From Eubacteriales bacterium (lineage in GTDB: Bacteria > Bacillota > Clostridia > Lachnospirales > Lachnospiraceae), in the NCBI GenBank assembly GCA_030536755.1, contig JAUNPJ010000014.1:1-60842 (forward strand): a stretch of 60,842 nt of DNA. Reading direction: 5' to 3'. Each line of letters starts with the position of its first letter. Position 1 is the first letter of the stretch. The notes below the pieces were generated by a model that saw only the letters and a program-made list of their open reading frames with translations, was not told the DNA's origin and searched no databases. Of the stretch, positions 15,645 to 25,218 are shown piece by piece. The position numbers and the translations under genes were made by a program.

Positions 15645-16367
15645 TTATTTTAATGGTTCTTTGGAAGGCATTCCCGCTTTTCGCGGATATTTTTTCGGTG
15701 TACTCTTCTCTTTTTTGATGATCACGAGCGATCTGCCCATTTCTGTATCACCCAATTGAAATTTATGCACATTTTCCAGGCGTCCGCCCAGAATTTTCAG
15801 TGCTTTTTCCGAATCATTCAGCTCTTCCTCAATTTTTCCCGATTTGTAAGGAACAAAATGTCCCTGAACTTTCACATACGGCAGACAATACTCGGATAAT
15901 GTGGATAAGTTCGCCACTGCACGTGAAACACAGAGATCATACGTTTCTCTGTACTCTTTTTGCTTTGCGTACTCTTCTGCTCTTCCGTGAATAGTCTCTA
16001 CCTTTTTTAATCCCAGGTTATCCACAATTTCGTTCAAAAAACCGATTCTTTTCTTCAAAGAGTCCAGTAAAGTGATCTCCAGATGTGGATAAACGATTTT
16101 TAACGGAATTCCCGGAAATCCTGCTCCCGTTCCTATATCAATCACTCGATCAACCTTATCCACATCCATAACACCGGAAACAGCAAGGCTATCCACAAAA
16201 TGCTTCACCAAAACCTCCTCAAACTCTGTAATGGCTGTCAGGTTCATCACCTGATTCCACTCCACCAGAATTTCATAATAACGAACAAACTGCTCCTTCT
16301 GCTGCTGCGTCAGTTCAATCCCAAAATCTCTGCAGCCCTGTTCCAATAAATCTAATTTATAATCCAT
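15645..16367 (-). CDS. rsmG: 16S rRNA (guanine-527-N7)-methyltransferase RsmG
   Basis: 240 residues from the ATG at 16367 (GGGAGAAGAGG upstream). Class I methyltransferase with VDRVIDIGTGAGFPGIPLKI as the SAM-binding loop, NLTAITEFEEVLVKHFVDSL before it and VSRAVANLSTLSEYCLPYVK after it, all typical of GidB/RsmG. It methylates G527 of 16S rRNA. The in-frame extension up to 16517 is not needed. It is followed by a bidirectional terminator, and upstream lies an A/T-rich repeat array at 16543-16604. Confidence 0.95.
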   Translation of the reverse strand: MDYKLDLLEQGCRDFGIELTQQQKEQFVRYYEILVEWNQVMNLTAITEFEEVLVKHFVDSLAVSGVMDVDKVDRVIDIGTGAGFPGIPLKIVYPHLEITLLDSLKKRIGFLNEIVDNLGLKKVETIHGRAEEYAKQKEYRETYDLCVSRAVANLSTLSEYCLPYVKVQGHFVPYKSGKIEEELNDSEKALKILGGRLENVHKFQLGDTEMGRSLVIIKKEKSTPKKYPRKAGMPSKEPLK

Positions 16368-16542
16368 ATCCTCTTCTCCCATTTTATCTGTTTTCTTTCT
16401 GAAAATATCAAACCGTTTTTTCTGCAATCTCTGCCAATGCAACTTTCTCTTATTTTCAGCAACATAAGCTGTACTTATGTATGAATAAAGACAAAAACTT
16501 TTCCGGCAGAATTTCATGGAGAAAAAAATGATATTTTATGGG

Positions 16543-16604
16543 TTTTGTATATTTATTCATTTACCTTTTGCATATTTATACATTATTTTGTATATTTATT
16601 CATT
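16543..16604. repeat. three 19-bp A/T repeats resembling ArgR/AhrC boxes
   Basis: TTTTGTATATTTATTCATT at 16543-16561 and 16586-16604, and TTTTGCATATTTATACATT at 16566-16584. Start-to-start distances are 23 and 20 bases, about two helical turns. The complement, ATGAATAAATATACAAAA, resembles Gram-positive ARG operators (ATGAATAAAAATKCAA-like). A further partial match in the other orientation is at about 16479-16494. The array sits between mnmG and rsmG, where no arginine gene exists, so function is open; it may simply regulate rsmG. Confidence 0.5.
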
Positions 16605-16641
16605 CATTTTATGCATAATTATAAACGCCTGTATTTACACG

Positions 16642-18513
16642 CTATTTTGTTTCCAGATAAACCAAAAGGACTGAAATATCCGCCGGGGAAACACCGGAAA
16701 TCCGGGACGCCTGCCCGATCGAAACAGGCCGATAGAGGTTTAATTTCTGTTTTGCCTCGATGCGAAGACTGTTTACTTCATCATAATTGATGTTCTCGGG
16801 TATCTTTCGTGCCTCCATTTTCTTAAAATCCTTCACCTGTTTTAACTGGCGGCGGATATATCCATCGTATTTGATGTTGATATTGACCTGTTCTGCAACA
16901 TCCCAGGGCAGCATTTCTCTCTTTTTATCAATCGGTGCCAGCTTTTCATAATCCAACTCCGGACGGCGAATCAGTTCTCCAAGAGTCGTTCCTGCCTTCA
17001 AAGGCGTACTTCCCAGACTTTCCAGAAGCTGCTGTACTTCTTTGTTTGCTCCAATATTCGTATGCTCGACACGATGAATCTCTTCCTCAATCTGTTTTTC
17101 CTTCAAAAGAAGGCGGTCATAATCTTCCTGGCTGATCAGCCCGGCCTCATAGCCTTTTTTGCGCAGGCGAAGATCCGCATTGTCCTGCCTCAGAAGCAGC
17201 CGATACTCCGCACGGCTCGTCATCATACGATACGGCTCATGATTTTCTTTTGTCACAAGGTCATCGATCAGCACACCGATATACGCCTCACTTCTGTCTA
17301 AGGTCATCATTTCACGGCCTTTTACCTTCAATGCGGCATTGATACCGGCAACCAGTCCCTGTGCCGCAGCCTCCTCATATCCGGAACTTCCGTTAAACTG
17401 TCCCGCACTGAACAGTCCCTTAATATTTTTAAACTCCAACGTCGGATTCAGCTGTCTCGGATTGATGCAGTCATACTCGATAGCATAGGCGTTTCGCACA
17501 ATTTTGGCATGCTCCAGACCTGCCACAGAATGGTACATCTCATACTGTACATCCTCCGGCAGAGAGCTTGACATTCCGCCGATGTACATTTCATTTGTGT
17601 ACAGGCCTTCCGGCTCAATGAACACCTGGTGGCGGTCTTTATCCGCAAAACGCACGACTTTGTCCTCAATCGACGGGCAGTAACGCGGGCCGGTTCCCTC
17701 GATCATGCCGGAATACAGCGGAGAACGATCCAGATTGTCACGGATAATCTGATGTGTTTTTGGATTTGTATAGGTCAGCCAACAGGATTCCTGCTTAATC
17801 TGCACATCCTCCGGATTGGTGGAAAACGAAAACGGAACTACCCGTTCATCTCCAAACTGTTCCTCCATCTTGCTGAAATCAATGGAATTTCTGTCAATTC
17901 TGGCAGGCGTCCCTGTCTTAAAGCGAAACATTTCGATTCCCAGCGCCTTCAGAGAATCCGTCAGATGGTTGGCCGCCTGCAGCCCGTTTGGGCCTGTATA
18001 ATTGCTCACATCGCCATAAATGCAGCGAGCCTTCAGATAAGTACCTGTACACAAAACAACGGCTTTACAGTGGTATATGGCGCCAGAATAGGTCTTTACG
18101 CCTGTGATGCAGCCGTCCTCCACCAAAAGTTCTGCCACCTCGCCCTGACGCACCGTAAGATGCGCTGTATTTTCCAGCGTTTTTCGCATTTCACGGCTGT
18201 ATGCCTGCTTATCTGCCTGTGCACGAAGCGAGTGCACCGCCGGTCCCTTGGACTTATTCAGCATTTTCGACTGTATAAACGTCTTATCAATGTTTTTGCC
18301 CATCTCACCGCCCAGCGCATCCAGCTCACGCACCAGATGGCCTTTCGAACTGCCTCCGACATTCGGATTGCAGGGCATCAGCGCAATGCTGTCCACACTG
18401 ACGGTAAACATAATGGTCTCCAGACCGAGTCTCGCACCTGCAAGCGCTGCCTCGCAGCCCGCATGACCGGCACCGACCACAACAATATCATAATATTCTT
18501 CTAACTTGTTCAT
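16642..18513 (-). CDS. mnmG: tRNA uridine-5-carboxymethylaminomethyl modification enzyme MnmG
   Basis: 623 residues from the ATG at 18513 (GAGGTAAAA upstream), normal length. FAD-binding N-terminus [20 protein letters not shown], then [58 protein letters not shown] and the C-terminal helical domain ending [17 protein letters not shown]. With MnmE it installs the cmnm5 group on U34 of several tRNAs in the cytoplasm. It starts 13 bases after the mnmE stop. An N-terminal extension to 18618 is possible but lacks family support. Confidence 0.97.
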   Translation of the reverse strand: MNKLEEYYDIVVVGAGHAGCEAALAGARLGLETIMFTVSVDSIALMPCNPNVGGSSKGHLVRELDALGGEMGKNIDKTFIQSKMLNKSKGPAVHSLRAQADKQAYSREMRKTLENTAHLTVRQGEVAELLVEDGCITGVKTYSGAIYHCKAVVLCTGTYLKARCIYGDVSNYTGPNGLQAANHLTDSLKALGIEMFRFKTGTPARIDRNSIDFSKMEEQFGDERVVPFSFSTNPEDVQIKQESCWLTYTNPKTHQIIRDNLDRSPLYSGMIEGTGPRYCPSIEDKVVRFADKDRHQVFIEPEGLYTNEMYIGGMSSSLPEDVQYEMYHSVAGLEHAKIVRNAYAIEYDCINPRQLNPTLEFKNIKGLFSAGQFNGSSGYEEAAAQGLVAGINAALKVKGREMMTLDRSEAYIGVLIDDLVTKENHEPYRMMTSRAEYRLLLRQDNADLRLRKKGYEAGLISQEDYDRLLLKEKQIEEEIHRVEHTNIGANKEVQQLLESLGSTPLKAGTTLGELIRRPELDYEKLAPIDKKREMLPWDVAEQVNINIKYDGYIRRQLKQVKDFKKMEARKIPENINYDEVNSLRIEAKQKLNLYRPVSIGQASRISGVSPADISVLLVYLETK

Positions 18514-18526
18514 TTTTACCTCATTT

Positions 18527-19936
18527 CTATTTTCCGGTGCAGAACTTGCTGAAAATCTCATTGACAAGATCCTCACCGACTTCCTCACCAATGATGCTTC
18601 CCAGTTCCTTGTATGCATTCATCAAATCAATCGAATAAAAATCCTCCGGCATATCCAGATCAATGCTGCCAAGCACCTGATTCAGACTGTTTTTCGTCTC
18701 TTCCAGCGCTGCCTTGTGTCTTGCATTGGTAATATATACCTCATTATTAAAAGTCAGCTCTCCATGGAAAAACATCTGTTTAATCTGTTCTTCCAGCTCT
18801 TCCATGCCGGTTTCTTCCTTCGCCGAAATTGCCACAATTGGATACTCAATTCCATCATTTTTAGAGTTATCCACATTATCCACAAAGTTGTGCACAATCG
18901 TTTCCACATTAACCACAGAGGGCAAATCTGCCTTATTTAAAAGGATTATCGCCTTTTTGCCCTTCAAAAGCTGCATGATTTCCACATCGTTTTCATCAAG
19001 CGATGTGGATGAATCCACAACATAAAGAATCAAATCCGCATCTTTTGCACTGTCTTTTGCACGTCCGACACCGATTTTTTCCACCACATCATCTGTCGCT
19101 CGGATGCCTGCCGTATCCACAATCCGAAGAGAAATCCCGCTGAGATTGATGTATTCTTCGAGAATATCTCTCGTCGTACCTGCGATATCCGTGACAATGG
19201 CTTTGTTCTCTCCCACAAGAAGGTTCAGCAGGGAAGATTTTCCCGCGTTCGGCTTGCCCAGAATAACCGTTTTGATGCCTTCTTTAATCATTTTTCCATC
19301 GGACGCCGTCGCAAGAAGCCGCTCCACCCTGGCAAGCTCCTCTTCCACATCCACCCGAAGCTGACTGCTGTAGCCGTCCAGACTGATGTGCTCCGGGTCA
19401 TCCAGAGCCGATTCAATATACGCAATATGGTACAAAATTCTGCTTCTAAGTTCCTCGATTGTGGTTTTTACAGAGCCTTTCAGCTGACTGATCGAGCTTT
19501 TGAGCGCATAGCTGTTCTGGGACTGGATCACATCAATGACCGCCTCTGCCTGTGACAGATCCAGTCTTCCGTTTAAGAAGGCTCTCTTCGTAAACTCTCC
19601 CGGTTCTGCGATTCTTGCTCCGTTTTTTACCACGGTTTCGAGCACACGGCGCATGGCATAAACCCCGCCGTGGCAATCTATTTCTACTGTATTTTCTCCA
19701 GTAAAGGTCCTTGGCGCCTTCATGATCATCACAAGAACCTCATCTACAATCTCCTCACCATCATAAATATATCCGTAATGAATGGTGTGGCTGTCTGCTG
19801 TGCGGATATCAAATGTTCCGCCTTTTGACCGATAAATACGGTGGATCACATCCATACAGTCCTCGCCGCTGATTCTGACAATTCCGATCCCCGACGCACT
19901 CATGGCTGTAGCCACCGCTGCTATTGTGTCTGCCAT
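18527..19936 (-). CDS. mnmE: tRNA modification GTPase MnmE
   Basis: 469 residues. N-terminal formyl-THF-binding domain ([20 protein letters not shown]), helical domain, and a G domain with [22 protein letters not shown] and LNKADL. The C-terminus [10 protein letters not shown] carries the conserved Cys. It partners MnmG in U34 modification. It is in the standard mnmE-mnmG-rsmG order. A terminator after jag separates it from the upstream genes, so it probably has its own promoter in the 190 bases upstream, where I did not find a clear pair. Confidence 0.97.
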   Translation of the reverse strand: MADTIAAVATAMSASGIGIVRISGEDCMDVIHRIYRSKGGTFDIRTADSHTIHYGYIYDGEEIVDEVLVMIMKAPRTFTGENTVEIDCHGGVYAMRRVLETVVKNGARIAEPGEFTKRAFLNGRLDLSQAEAVIDVIQSQNSYALKSSISQLKGSVKTTIEELRSRILYHIAYIESALDDPEHISLDGYSSQLRVDVEEELARVERLLATASDGKMIKEGIKTVILGKPNAGKSSLLNLLVGENKAIVTDIAGTTRDILEEYINLSGISLRIVDTAGIRATDDVVEKIGVGRAKDSAKDADLILYVVDSSTSLDENDVEIMQLLKGKKAIILLNKADLPSVVNVETIVHNFVDNVDNSKNDGIEYPIVAISAKEETGMEELEEQIKQMFFHGELTFNNEVYITNARHKAALEETKNSLNQVLGSIDLDMPEDFYSIDLMNAYKELGSIIGEEVGEDLVNEIFSKFCTGK

Positions 19937-20051
19937 AAACTACTCCATTCTAATTATCTATTACTCATCTACGATTTTCCACCACGATTTTACCACAAAC
20001 ATCTTATAATTGAAACGAAAAGTACCGTAAAATACAAAACGTGATAAAACA

Positions 20052-20085
20052 AAACGCTCAGCCATATCTTATGACTGAGCATTTT
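20052..20085 (-). terminator. intrinsic terminator after jag
   Basis: Read on the minus strand, GCTCAG and CTGAGC with an additional CATA/TATG inner stem are followed by GTTTTGTTTTATC. It lies about 45 bases after the jag stop. Confidence 0.75.
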
Positions 20086-20128
20086 GCTGTTCTGTACACA
20101 AAGGGAAATTCCCCTTCCACATCTGAAA

Positions 20129-21070
20129 TTATGATCTGCGGCCTTTCATCTTCACTACCACGTGACGATAAGGCTCTTCTCCCTCACTGAAGGTTTCCAC
20201 ATAACGGTTTCCCTGCAGTGCAGAGTGGATAATTCTTCTCTCATATGGATTCATCGGCTCTAACACAACCGGTTTTCTGGTCTTTCTTACTTTATAGGCG
20301 ATTCCCTTGGCAAGATTCTCCAGTGTCTCTTTTCTGCGGTTTCTGTAGTCCTCTGTGTCCAATTTAATGCGAACGTAGCTGCTTCTGTTCTTGTTCACAA
20401 CAAGACTTGTCAAATACTGAAGAGAATCCAGTGTCTGTCCTCGCTTACCGATCAGAATTCCCATATCATCGCCGGTGAACTCAAGATCAAGACATCTGTC
20501 CTCGGTATTGTATTTCGCTGTAATACCAACATCCAGATCCATAGTCTTAAATACATCTGTCAGAAATTCTGTAGAGACTTTCTTGATTTCCTCAATCTCA
20601 GCCTCATCCGTGATCAACTCTACCGGTCTGGATTCTTTCTTTACCACTTCTTTTTTGAAAGTCTCTGCCTTATGAGCTTTGTCTTTTGCTCTTCCAAAAG
20701 CTTCTCTGTGTTTTGACTGCTCTTTTGCAGACTTTTTCACAGGTGCTTCCGGTTTTACAAACTCTTTTTTCGGCGTTACTTTTTCTTCTTTTTTCTGTAC
20801 CGGTTTTTGTACAGGTTCGGAAACTTTTTTCGGCTCTGCTGCTTCGGAAATCGGTTCAGAAAAAAACTCCTCAACCTCTTGTTCCTCCAGCTTTGCTGTT
20901 TCTTTTTTGCGCACGCGGATAATTGCCGGTTTGCTTCCAAATCCCAAAAATCCTGAACTACCTTCGCTTATAATCTGAATATCCAGTTCATCGCTGGGAG
21001 TTTCTAACTGCATAGAAGCCTTAATAATGGCCTCATCTTTATTTTTTGCTGATATTTCAATATAGTCCAT
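20129..21070 (-). CDS. jag: Jag/KhpB RNA-binding protein
   Basis: 313 residues from the ATG at 21070 (GGGAGG upstream). Jag_N domain at the start (MDYIEISAKNKDEAIIKAS, GFLGFGSKPAIIRV), a long Lys/Glu/Pro linker (about 60-150), then a KH domain (GILIGKRGQTLDSLQYL) and an R3H-like end (MNPYERRIIHSAL, GEEPYRHVVVKMKGRRS). It binds RNA and influences sporulation or cell elongation in relatives. It follows yidC, the normal spoIIIJ-jag arrangement. Confidence 0.95.
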   Translation of the reverse strand: MDYIEISAKNKDEAIIKASMQLETPSDELDIQIISEGSSGFLGFGSKPAIIRVRKKETAKLEEQEVEEFFSEPISEAAEPKKVSEPVQKPVQKKEEKVTPKKEFVKPEAPVKKSAKEQSKHREAFGRAKDKAHKAETFKKEVVKKESRPVELITDEAEIEEIKKVSTEFLTDVFKTMDLDVGITAKYNTEDRCLDLEFTGDDMGILIGKRGQTLDSLQYLTSLVVNKNRSSYVRIKLDTEDYRNRRKETLENLAKGIAYKVRKTRKPVVLEPMNPYERRIIHSALQGNRYVETFSEGEEPYRHVVVKMKGRRS

Positions 21071-21094
21071 GGAAAAACCTCCCATTTTTCTCCC

Positions 21095-22360
21095 TTACTT
21101 CTTTTTATTTTTCTCATCAAACTGCTTGACCATATTTGCTTTGGAGGCAAGGCTGCCAGGTTTGTAATTCTTTGGAGCAGAAACGGAGTCCTTCTGCTCA
21201 ACCTGGATGTTCGCAGCATTAATTTTTCGAGCATTCTGATGTGCCTGATTTGTGATTTTCTGAGGCGGAAGCCCTTCTTTTGCACGTTTTTTCTGGGCTT
21301 TCTCCATATTTTTCTTCACCAGCTTGTCCAGATCAATGTTCGCCATATGTCTGTTGATCACAAGCATCTGTACGCTTCGGATAACGGCACCTGCGATCCA
21401 GTAGATACCCATACCTACAGGCAGTGTCAGACAGAAGAATGCTGACATAATCGGCATGGTGGTATTCATAGTCTTCATGGTGGATTCCATGCTGTTTGCA
21501 GCACCATTATCACTGGAAGAAGTTGCTGCCTGAGGCATCAGCTTGTAGTTCAGCCACTGTGTAAACCATGCCAGAAGCGGAATCAGAACCGCTCCGATCA
21601 CAAGCATGATACTTCCTGCTGCAAATGCATCTTTCATGATCGCAAATGGTGTATCTGCGATATTCAGTCCCAGAAAAGACTGTACATGTGCGATCTCAGA
21701 AGCAGTATCGTTGATCACATTGGAAAAACTGGAAAATTTGTCTATCTCAGCAAATGCTTCCCACTGAGACGGAGATAATTTGTAAAGCACATCGATGACG
21801 GAATTGCTGGTCGCAACTCCATTTTCAAGAGTTAATTTTACTGTGTTAATCTTGTTGTCTGTCAGAAAATTCTGGATAATATCTGTATATCCATTTACAC
21901 TGGTAATGTTTGTAACCGCATCGGTAAAAATCGCTCTTACACTTCCTACATAAGCAGGAATACGGTAAATTACCTGATACAACGCTAACAAAATCGGCAT
22001 CTGAACCAACAACGGCAGGCAGGTTCCCATCGGAGATACGCCATATTTCTGATAAACCAGAGTGGTCTCTTCCTGCATTTTCATCATAGATGCCTGGTCT
22101 TTTTTGTTCTTGTACTTCTTCTGGATTGCCTGAAGTTCCGGGTTCATGATAGCAGTCATCTTGGATAATTTCTGCTGTTTGATCTGAATAGGTGTCAGTA
22201 TCATATAAATAATCAGTGTAAAAATAATAATACTAAGACCAATATTCTGGATGCCAACCATATCAAGGACTCTGTAAATGCCATCCATCAGCCATCCGAG
22301 TAACGTTGACACCTGTCCCAGAATCGGCACACCACTTTTTGTGGCAACAATCATATTCAA
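21095..22360 (-). CDS. yidC: membrane protein insertase YidC/SpoIIIJ
   Basis: 421 residues. Multi-spanning Oxa1/YidC protein: first helix near GLSIIIFTLIIYMILTPIQ, then the cytoplasmic QKKYKNKKDQASMMKMQEE hairpin, MGTCLPLLVQMPILLALYQ, an extracellular domain of about 120 residues and helices near IMLVIGAVLIPLLAWF and FFCLTLPVGMGIYWI, with a basic C-terminal tail. It inserts and folds membrane proteins. The start appears to be TTG at 22360, nine bases after AGGAGG; an ATG two codons on has poorer spacing. The long extracellular insertion is larger than in Bacillus SpoIIIJ. Confidence 0.93.
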   Translation of the reverse strand: MNMIVATKSGVPILGQVSTLLGWLMDGIYRVLDMVGIQNIGLSIIIFTLIIYMILTPIQIKQQKLSKMTAIMNPELQAIQKKYKNKKDQASMMKMQEETTLVYQKYGVSPMGTCLPLLVQMPILLALYQVIYRIPAYVGSVRAIFTDAVTNITSVNGYTDIIQNFLTDNKINTVKLTLENGVATSNSVIDVLYKLSPSQWEAFAEIDKFSSFSNVINDTASEIAHVQSFLGLNIADTPFAIMKDAFAAGSIMLVIGAVLIPLLAWFTQWLNYKLMPQAATSSSDNGAANSMESTMKTMNTTMPIMSAFFCLTLPVGMGIYWIAGAVIRSVQMLVINRHMANIDLDKLVKKNMEKAQKKRAKEGLPPQKITNQAHQNARKINAANIQVEQKDSVSAPKNYKPGSLASKANMVKQFDEKNKKK

Positions 22361-22384
22361 CTTACTTTTCCTCCTCTAGATTTT

Positions 22385-22603
22385 TTACGGTACTGGATCA
22401 TACCCTCCTTTGGAGAATGGATTACACCTTAATATTCTCCATGCAGCAAGCAGGCTTCCCTTTAAAGCACCATACTTCTCTATCGCTTCCAACCCATAGT
22501 TGGAACAGGTAGGATAATAGGGACAATGTACTCTCTTCAATGGAGACAAATATTTCTGATAGAATCGTATTAACTTAATTAATATTGTTTTGATTATCTT
22601 CAC
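22385..22603 (-). CDS. yidD: membrane protein insertion efficiency factor YidD
   Basis: 72 residues, GTG start inside the end of rnpA (29-base overlap), suggesting translational coupling. Characteristic YidD pattern: [35 protein letters not shown] with its conserved cysteines, and [17 protein letters not shown]. It is thought to help YidC-dependent insertion at the membrane. Order rpmH-rnpA-yidD-yidC-jag is the standard one. Confidence 0.95.
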   Translation of the reverse strand: MKIIKTILIKLIRFYQKYLSPLKRVHCPYYPTCSNYGLEAIEKYGALKGSLLAAWRILRCNPFSKGGYDPVP

Positions 22604-22937
22604 TTCCCATCACTTGATGATGATTTCCCAGATGCAGCAAAGCCTTCTCAATCTCTCTGTACGTTCTGCCTTTGGATGCCACACGGGCAATCACCACGAA
22701 ATCATACCCTTTCTGAAACGAAGTTTCATTCAAACGATAGCTTTCTCTGATTAATCTTGTTATTCTGTGACGAACAACACTATTACCGACTTTTTTACTT
22801 ACAGATATTCCCAAACGGTTTTTGTCAGATTTGTTGTCCAGTACATACATAACCAGAAATCTATTGGCGTAAGATGTTCCGTGCCTATATACCTTTTGAA
22901 AATCTCTGTTTTTCTTTAACGACTCTGAATAGATCAT
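22575..22937 (-). CDS. rnpA: ribonuclease P protein component
   Basis: 120 residues from the ATG at 22937, seven bases after GAAGGAA; an in-frame TTG lies five codons upstream. Signature [35 protein letters not shown] and the RNR-type basic helix [12 protein letters not shown]. It binds the P RNA and precursor tRNA 5' leader to support maturation. Gap of 51 bases to rpmH. The C-terminal tail overlaps yidD. Confidence 0.95.
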   Translation of the reverse strand: MIYSESLKKNRDFQKVYRHGTSYANRFLVMYVLDNKSDKNRLGISVSKKVGNSVVRHRITRLIRESYRLNETSFQKGYDFVVIARVASKGRTYREIEKALLHLGNHHQVMGSEDNQNNIN

Positions 22938-22988
22938 AGAATATTCCTTCAAATATTAAATAGAAGAAAAGACCACATAAATGCGGTC

Positions 22989-23123
22989 TTATGCAGATAA
23001 GCTTTTTCTTCCTTTTAATCTTCTGGCAGCTAAAACTTTACGTCCGCCTTTAGTACTCATTCTTGCTCTGAATCCGTGAACTTTAGATCTGGATCTCTTT
23101 TTTGGTTGGAATGTCATTTTCAT
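22989..23123 (-). CDS. rpmH: 50S ribosomal protein L34
   Basis: 44 residues, [20 protein letters not shown] at the start and an Arg/Lys-rich [14 protein letters not shown] end, an unmistakable L34. AAGGAGG lies ten bases before the ATG. It is the first gene left of the origin and has a strong promoter at 23187-23215. Too short for ordinary ORF cut-offs. Confidence 0.97.
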   Translation of the reverse strand: MKMTFQPKKRSRSKVHGFRARMSTKGGRKVLAARRLKGRKSLSA

Positions 23124-23186
23124 AACCTGGGCACCTCCTTTATCTATATAGAATTCTACTTTACCTTTATTAGAACATCACTTCAT

Positions 23187-23215
23187 ATTATATTCACAAT
23201 AATCGTACAAGTCAA
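23187..23215 (-). promoter_or_regulatory. rpmH promoter
   Basis: On the minus strand TTGACT (23210-23215) and TATAAT (23187-23192) with exact 17-base spacing, about 65 bases before rpmH. It drives rpmH-rnpA-yidD-yidC-jag away from oriC. Confidence 0.85.
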
Positions 23216-23299
23216 GAAAAAAAATACGTCTGCAATGCCAAAAATTTCAAATTTCCCGGAAAATCGCCCAAAACACATCTTATGTAAACCTTTATGCAC

Positions 23300-23440
23300 T
23301 TATTCACCAGTTAACGTAATATTGTCCACAATTTGTGGATAACTTGTGGATAACTATGTTATTATCCGTGTAAAAGTACGTTTTTTTTACACAAAAAGCC
23401 AATTTTCCCCTTATTTTTCAAGGATTTTGAGTTATACACA
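23300..23440. other. oriC: oriC part 1, DnaA boxes upstream of dnaA
   Basis: The rpmH-dnaA gap carries two perfect DnaA boxes in reverse orientation (TGTGGATAA at 23334-23342 and 23345-23353) and near matches TTGTCCACA (23322-23330), TTATCCGTG (23362-23370), TTATACACA (23432-23440) and TTATTCACC (23300-23308). The strand switch of genes occurs here. As in Bacillus, a second cluster follows dnaA, so the origin appears bipartite. Confidence 0.9.
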
Positions 23441-23454
23441 TATTTTACCATAAT
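23427..23454 (+). promoter_or_regulatory. candidate dnaA promoter overlapping a DnaA box
   Basis: TTGAGT (23427-23432) and CATAAT (23449-23454) with 16-base spacing, about 120 bases before dnaA. A DnaA box-like TTATACACA occupies the spacer, which would allow autorepression by DnaA. Confidence 0.6.
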
Positions 23455-23577
23455 TGTGTTTTATGGTAACCGTTCATTTTATTTTCCATTGCGAAAAAGA
23501 GGATTTTATTATAAGATATATGAGTAACAGTGGGTACATTTTTAAGTGTATCGTAATATACAATTAGGAGAATTTTC

Positions 23578-24936
23578 ATGAATATAGTAGAAATCGAAGA
23601 AAAATGGCCTGCCATCTTACAATTTGTCAAAGATGAGCACGAATTAGGCGATGTTTCTTTCAATACCTGGTTAAAACCACTGAAGGTATTCAGTGTGGAG
23701 GATCACATAGTCACCATTCTGGTTCCGCAGGAACAGATCGGGCTTACTTATGTAAGCAAAAAATACACACTTCCTCTGCAGGTTGCGATTGCTGAAATTA
23801 CAGGAATGGTATGCGAAGTCCGCTTTGCAACTCCTGAAGACGTGAAAGATCTTGCTCCGAAGAAAAAGCCGATTGTACAAAACTCCATCTATGAAGCTGC
23901 ACATTTGAACCCAAAATACACTTTTGATACGTTCGTAGTCGGCAGCAACAACAAATTTGCCCATGCAGCATCCCTGGCAGTAGCCGAATCTCCGGGCGAA
24001 ATTTACAATCCGCTGTTTATCTACGGAGGCGTTGGTCTGGGAAAAACCCATTTGATGCACTCCATCGCTCATTTCATCCTGGAACAGAATCCAAATGCAA
24101 ACGTACTGTATGTAACCAGTGAGGAGTTCACCAATGAACTGATCGAGGCGATCCGTAACAGCAACAACACCGCCATGACAAAATTCCGTGAAAAATATAG
24201 AAATATCGACGTTTTACTGATTGACGACGTACAGTTTATTATAGGTAAAGAGTCTACGCAGGAGGAATTTTTCCATACCTTTAATACCCTGCACAGCGCC
24301 AAAAAACAGATCATCATATCTTCCGATAAACCGCCGAAAGATATGGAAATTCTGGAAGACCGCATTCGTTCCCGCTTTGAATGGGGACTGATCGCTGATA
24401 TTTCTTCCCCGGATTATGAGACAAGAATGGCGATTCTTCGCAAAAAAGAAGAACTGGACGGTTATCACATCAGCGAAGATGTCATCAAATATATTGCATC
24501 CAATGTAAAATCAAACATCCGTGAGCTGGAGGGATCCCTGAATAAACTGATGGCTCTGGCAAATCTTGAAAACCGGGAAATCAATGTCGCACTGGCCGAA
24601 CAGGTGCTCAAAGACATCATTTCTCCGGATGAAAAGAAAGAAATCACACCGGAATACATCATTTCTATGGTAGCGGAACATTTCGATATCACAGAAGATG
24701 ACATCCGGGGAACAAAACGCAACAGCAAAATCGTCCGCCCGCGGCAGATTGCCATGTACCTGTGCCGCGATATGACCGAAGTTCCGCTGGCAGCTATTGG
24801 AAAAATAATGGGAAACAAAGACCACACAACCGTCATGCATGGATTCGAGAAGATCGAAAAAGAAATGAAAACATCCGAAAGCCTGAAAAATACGATTGAA
24901 ATATTGAAGAAAAAGATCAATCCACAGAAAAAATAA
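23578..24936 (+). CDS. dnaA: chromosomal replication initiator DnaA
   Basis: 452 residues, normal length. Domain I at 1-80, AAA+ core with Walker A GGVGLGKTHLMHSI, Walker B DVLLIDDVQFI, sensor DRIRSRFEWGL, and domain IV with the DnaA-box-binding signature VRPRQIAMYLCRDMTE and KDHTTVMHG. It opens the origin. AGGAGA lies seven bases before the ATG. DnaA box clusters flank it on both sides. Confidence 0.99.
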   Translation: MNIVEIEEKWPAILQFVKDEHELGDVSFNTWLKPLKVFSVEDHIVTILVPQEQIGLTYVSKKYTLPLQVAIAEITGMVCEVRFATPEDVKDLAPKKKPIVQNSIYEAAHLNPKYTFDTFVVGSNNKFAHAASLAVAESPGEIYNPLFIYGGVGLGKTHLMHSIAHFILEQNPNANVLYVTSEEFTNELIEAIRNSNNTAMTKFREKYRNIDVLLIDDVQFIIGKESTQEEFFHTFNTLHSAKKQIIISSDKPPKDMEILEDRIRSRFEWGLIADISSPDYETRMAILRKKEELDGYHISEDVIKYIASNVKSNIRELEGSLNKLMALANLENREINVALAEQVLKDIISPDEKKEITPEYIISMVAEHFDITEDDIRGTKRNSKIVRPRQIAMYLCRDMTEVPLAAIGKIMGNKDHTTVMHGFEKIEKEMKTSESLKNTIEILKKKINPQKK

Positions 24937-25218
24937 TTATCCAGAAAGTTATCCACAAAGTACTGTGGAATCGACTGTATAAAAAGTGGAAAACTGTGAA
25001 CAAGTGGCGCGATTTTTTGGATAAGTCATTTTTACCCACATTGTTCACAAACCATCTGTGCCTTTTTCACATATTTATCCCATGCCCGAAACCCTTGCGG
25101 TTACAGGTTTTTTTAGGGTTTTTCACAAATCCACAAGCCCTACGGCGAATACTGTGAATTATTTATATAATTATTTTTTTAGCAAACCATTTTTTCCAAG
25201 AAGGGAGTTATTCACAAA
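24937..25218. other. oriC: oriC part 2, DnaA boxes and A/T-rich unwinding region
   Basis: The 282 bases between dnaA and dnaN contain TTATCCACA (24949-24957, perfect), TTATCCAGA (24937-24945), TTACCCACA (25032-25040), TTGTTCACA (25041-25049) and further AATCCACA-like sites. They end in an A/T-only stretch at about 25158-25183 (ATTTATATAATTATTTTTTT) that is a natural unwinding element. A hairpin-like CCCTTGCGG/CCCTACGG region lies near 25090-25145. Confidence 0.88.

Noticed and set aside
15915-15935. Extra parS site inside rsmG (CACGTGAAACA)
   Set aside because: Only one half matches; the left half is not TGTTTC. A similar partial match near 15264 was rejected for the same reason.
17629-18504. 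291-residue plus-strand frame
   Set aside because: Antisense to mnmG, whose protein is clearly conserved; no ribosome site.
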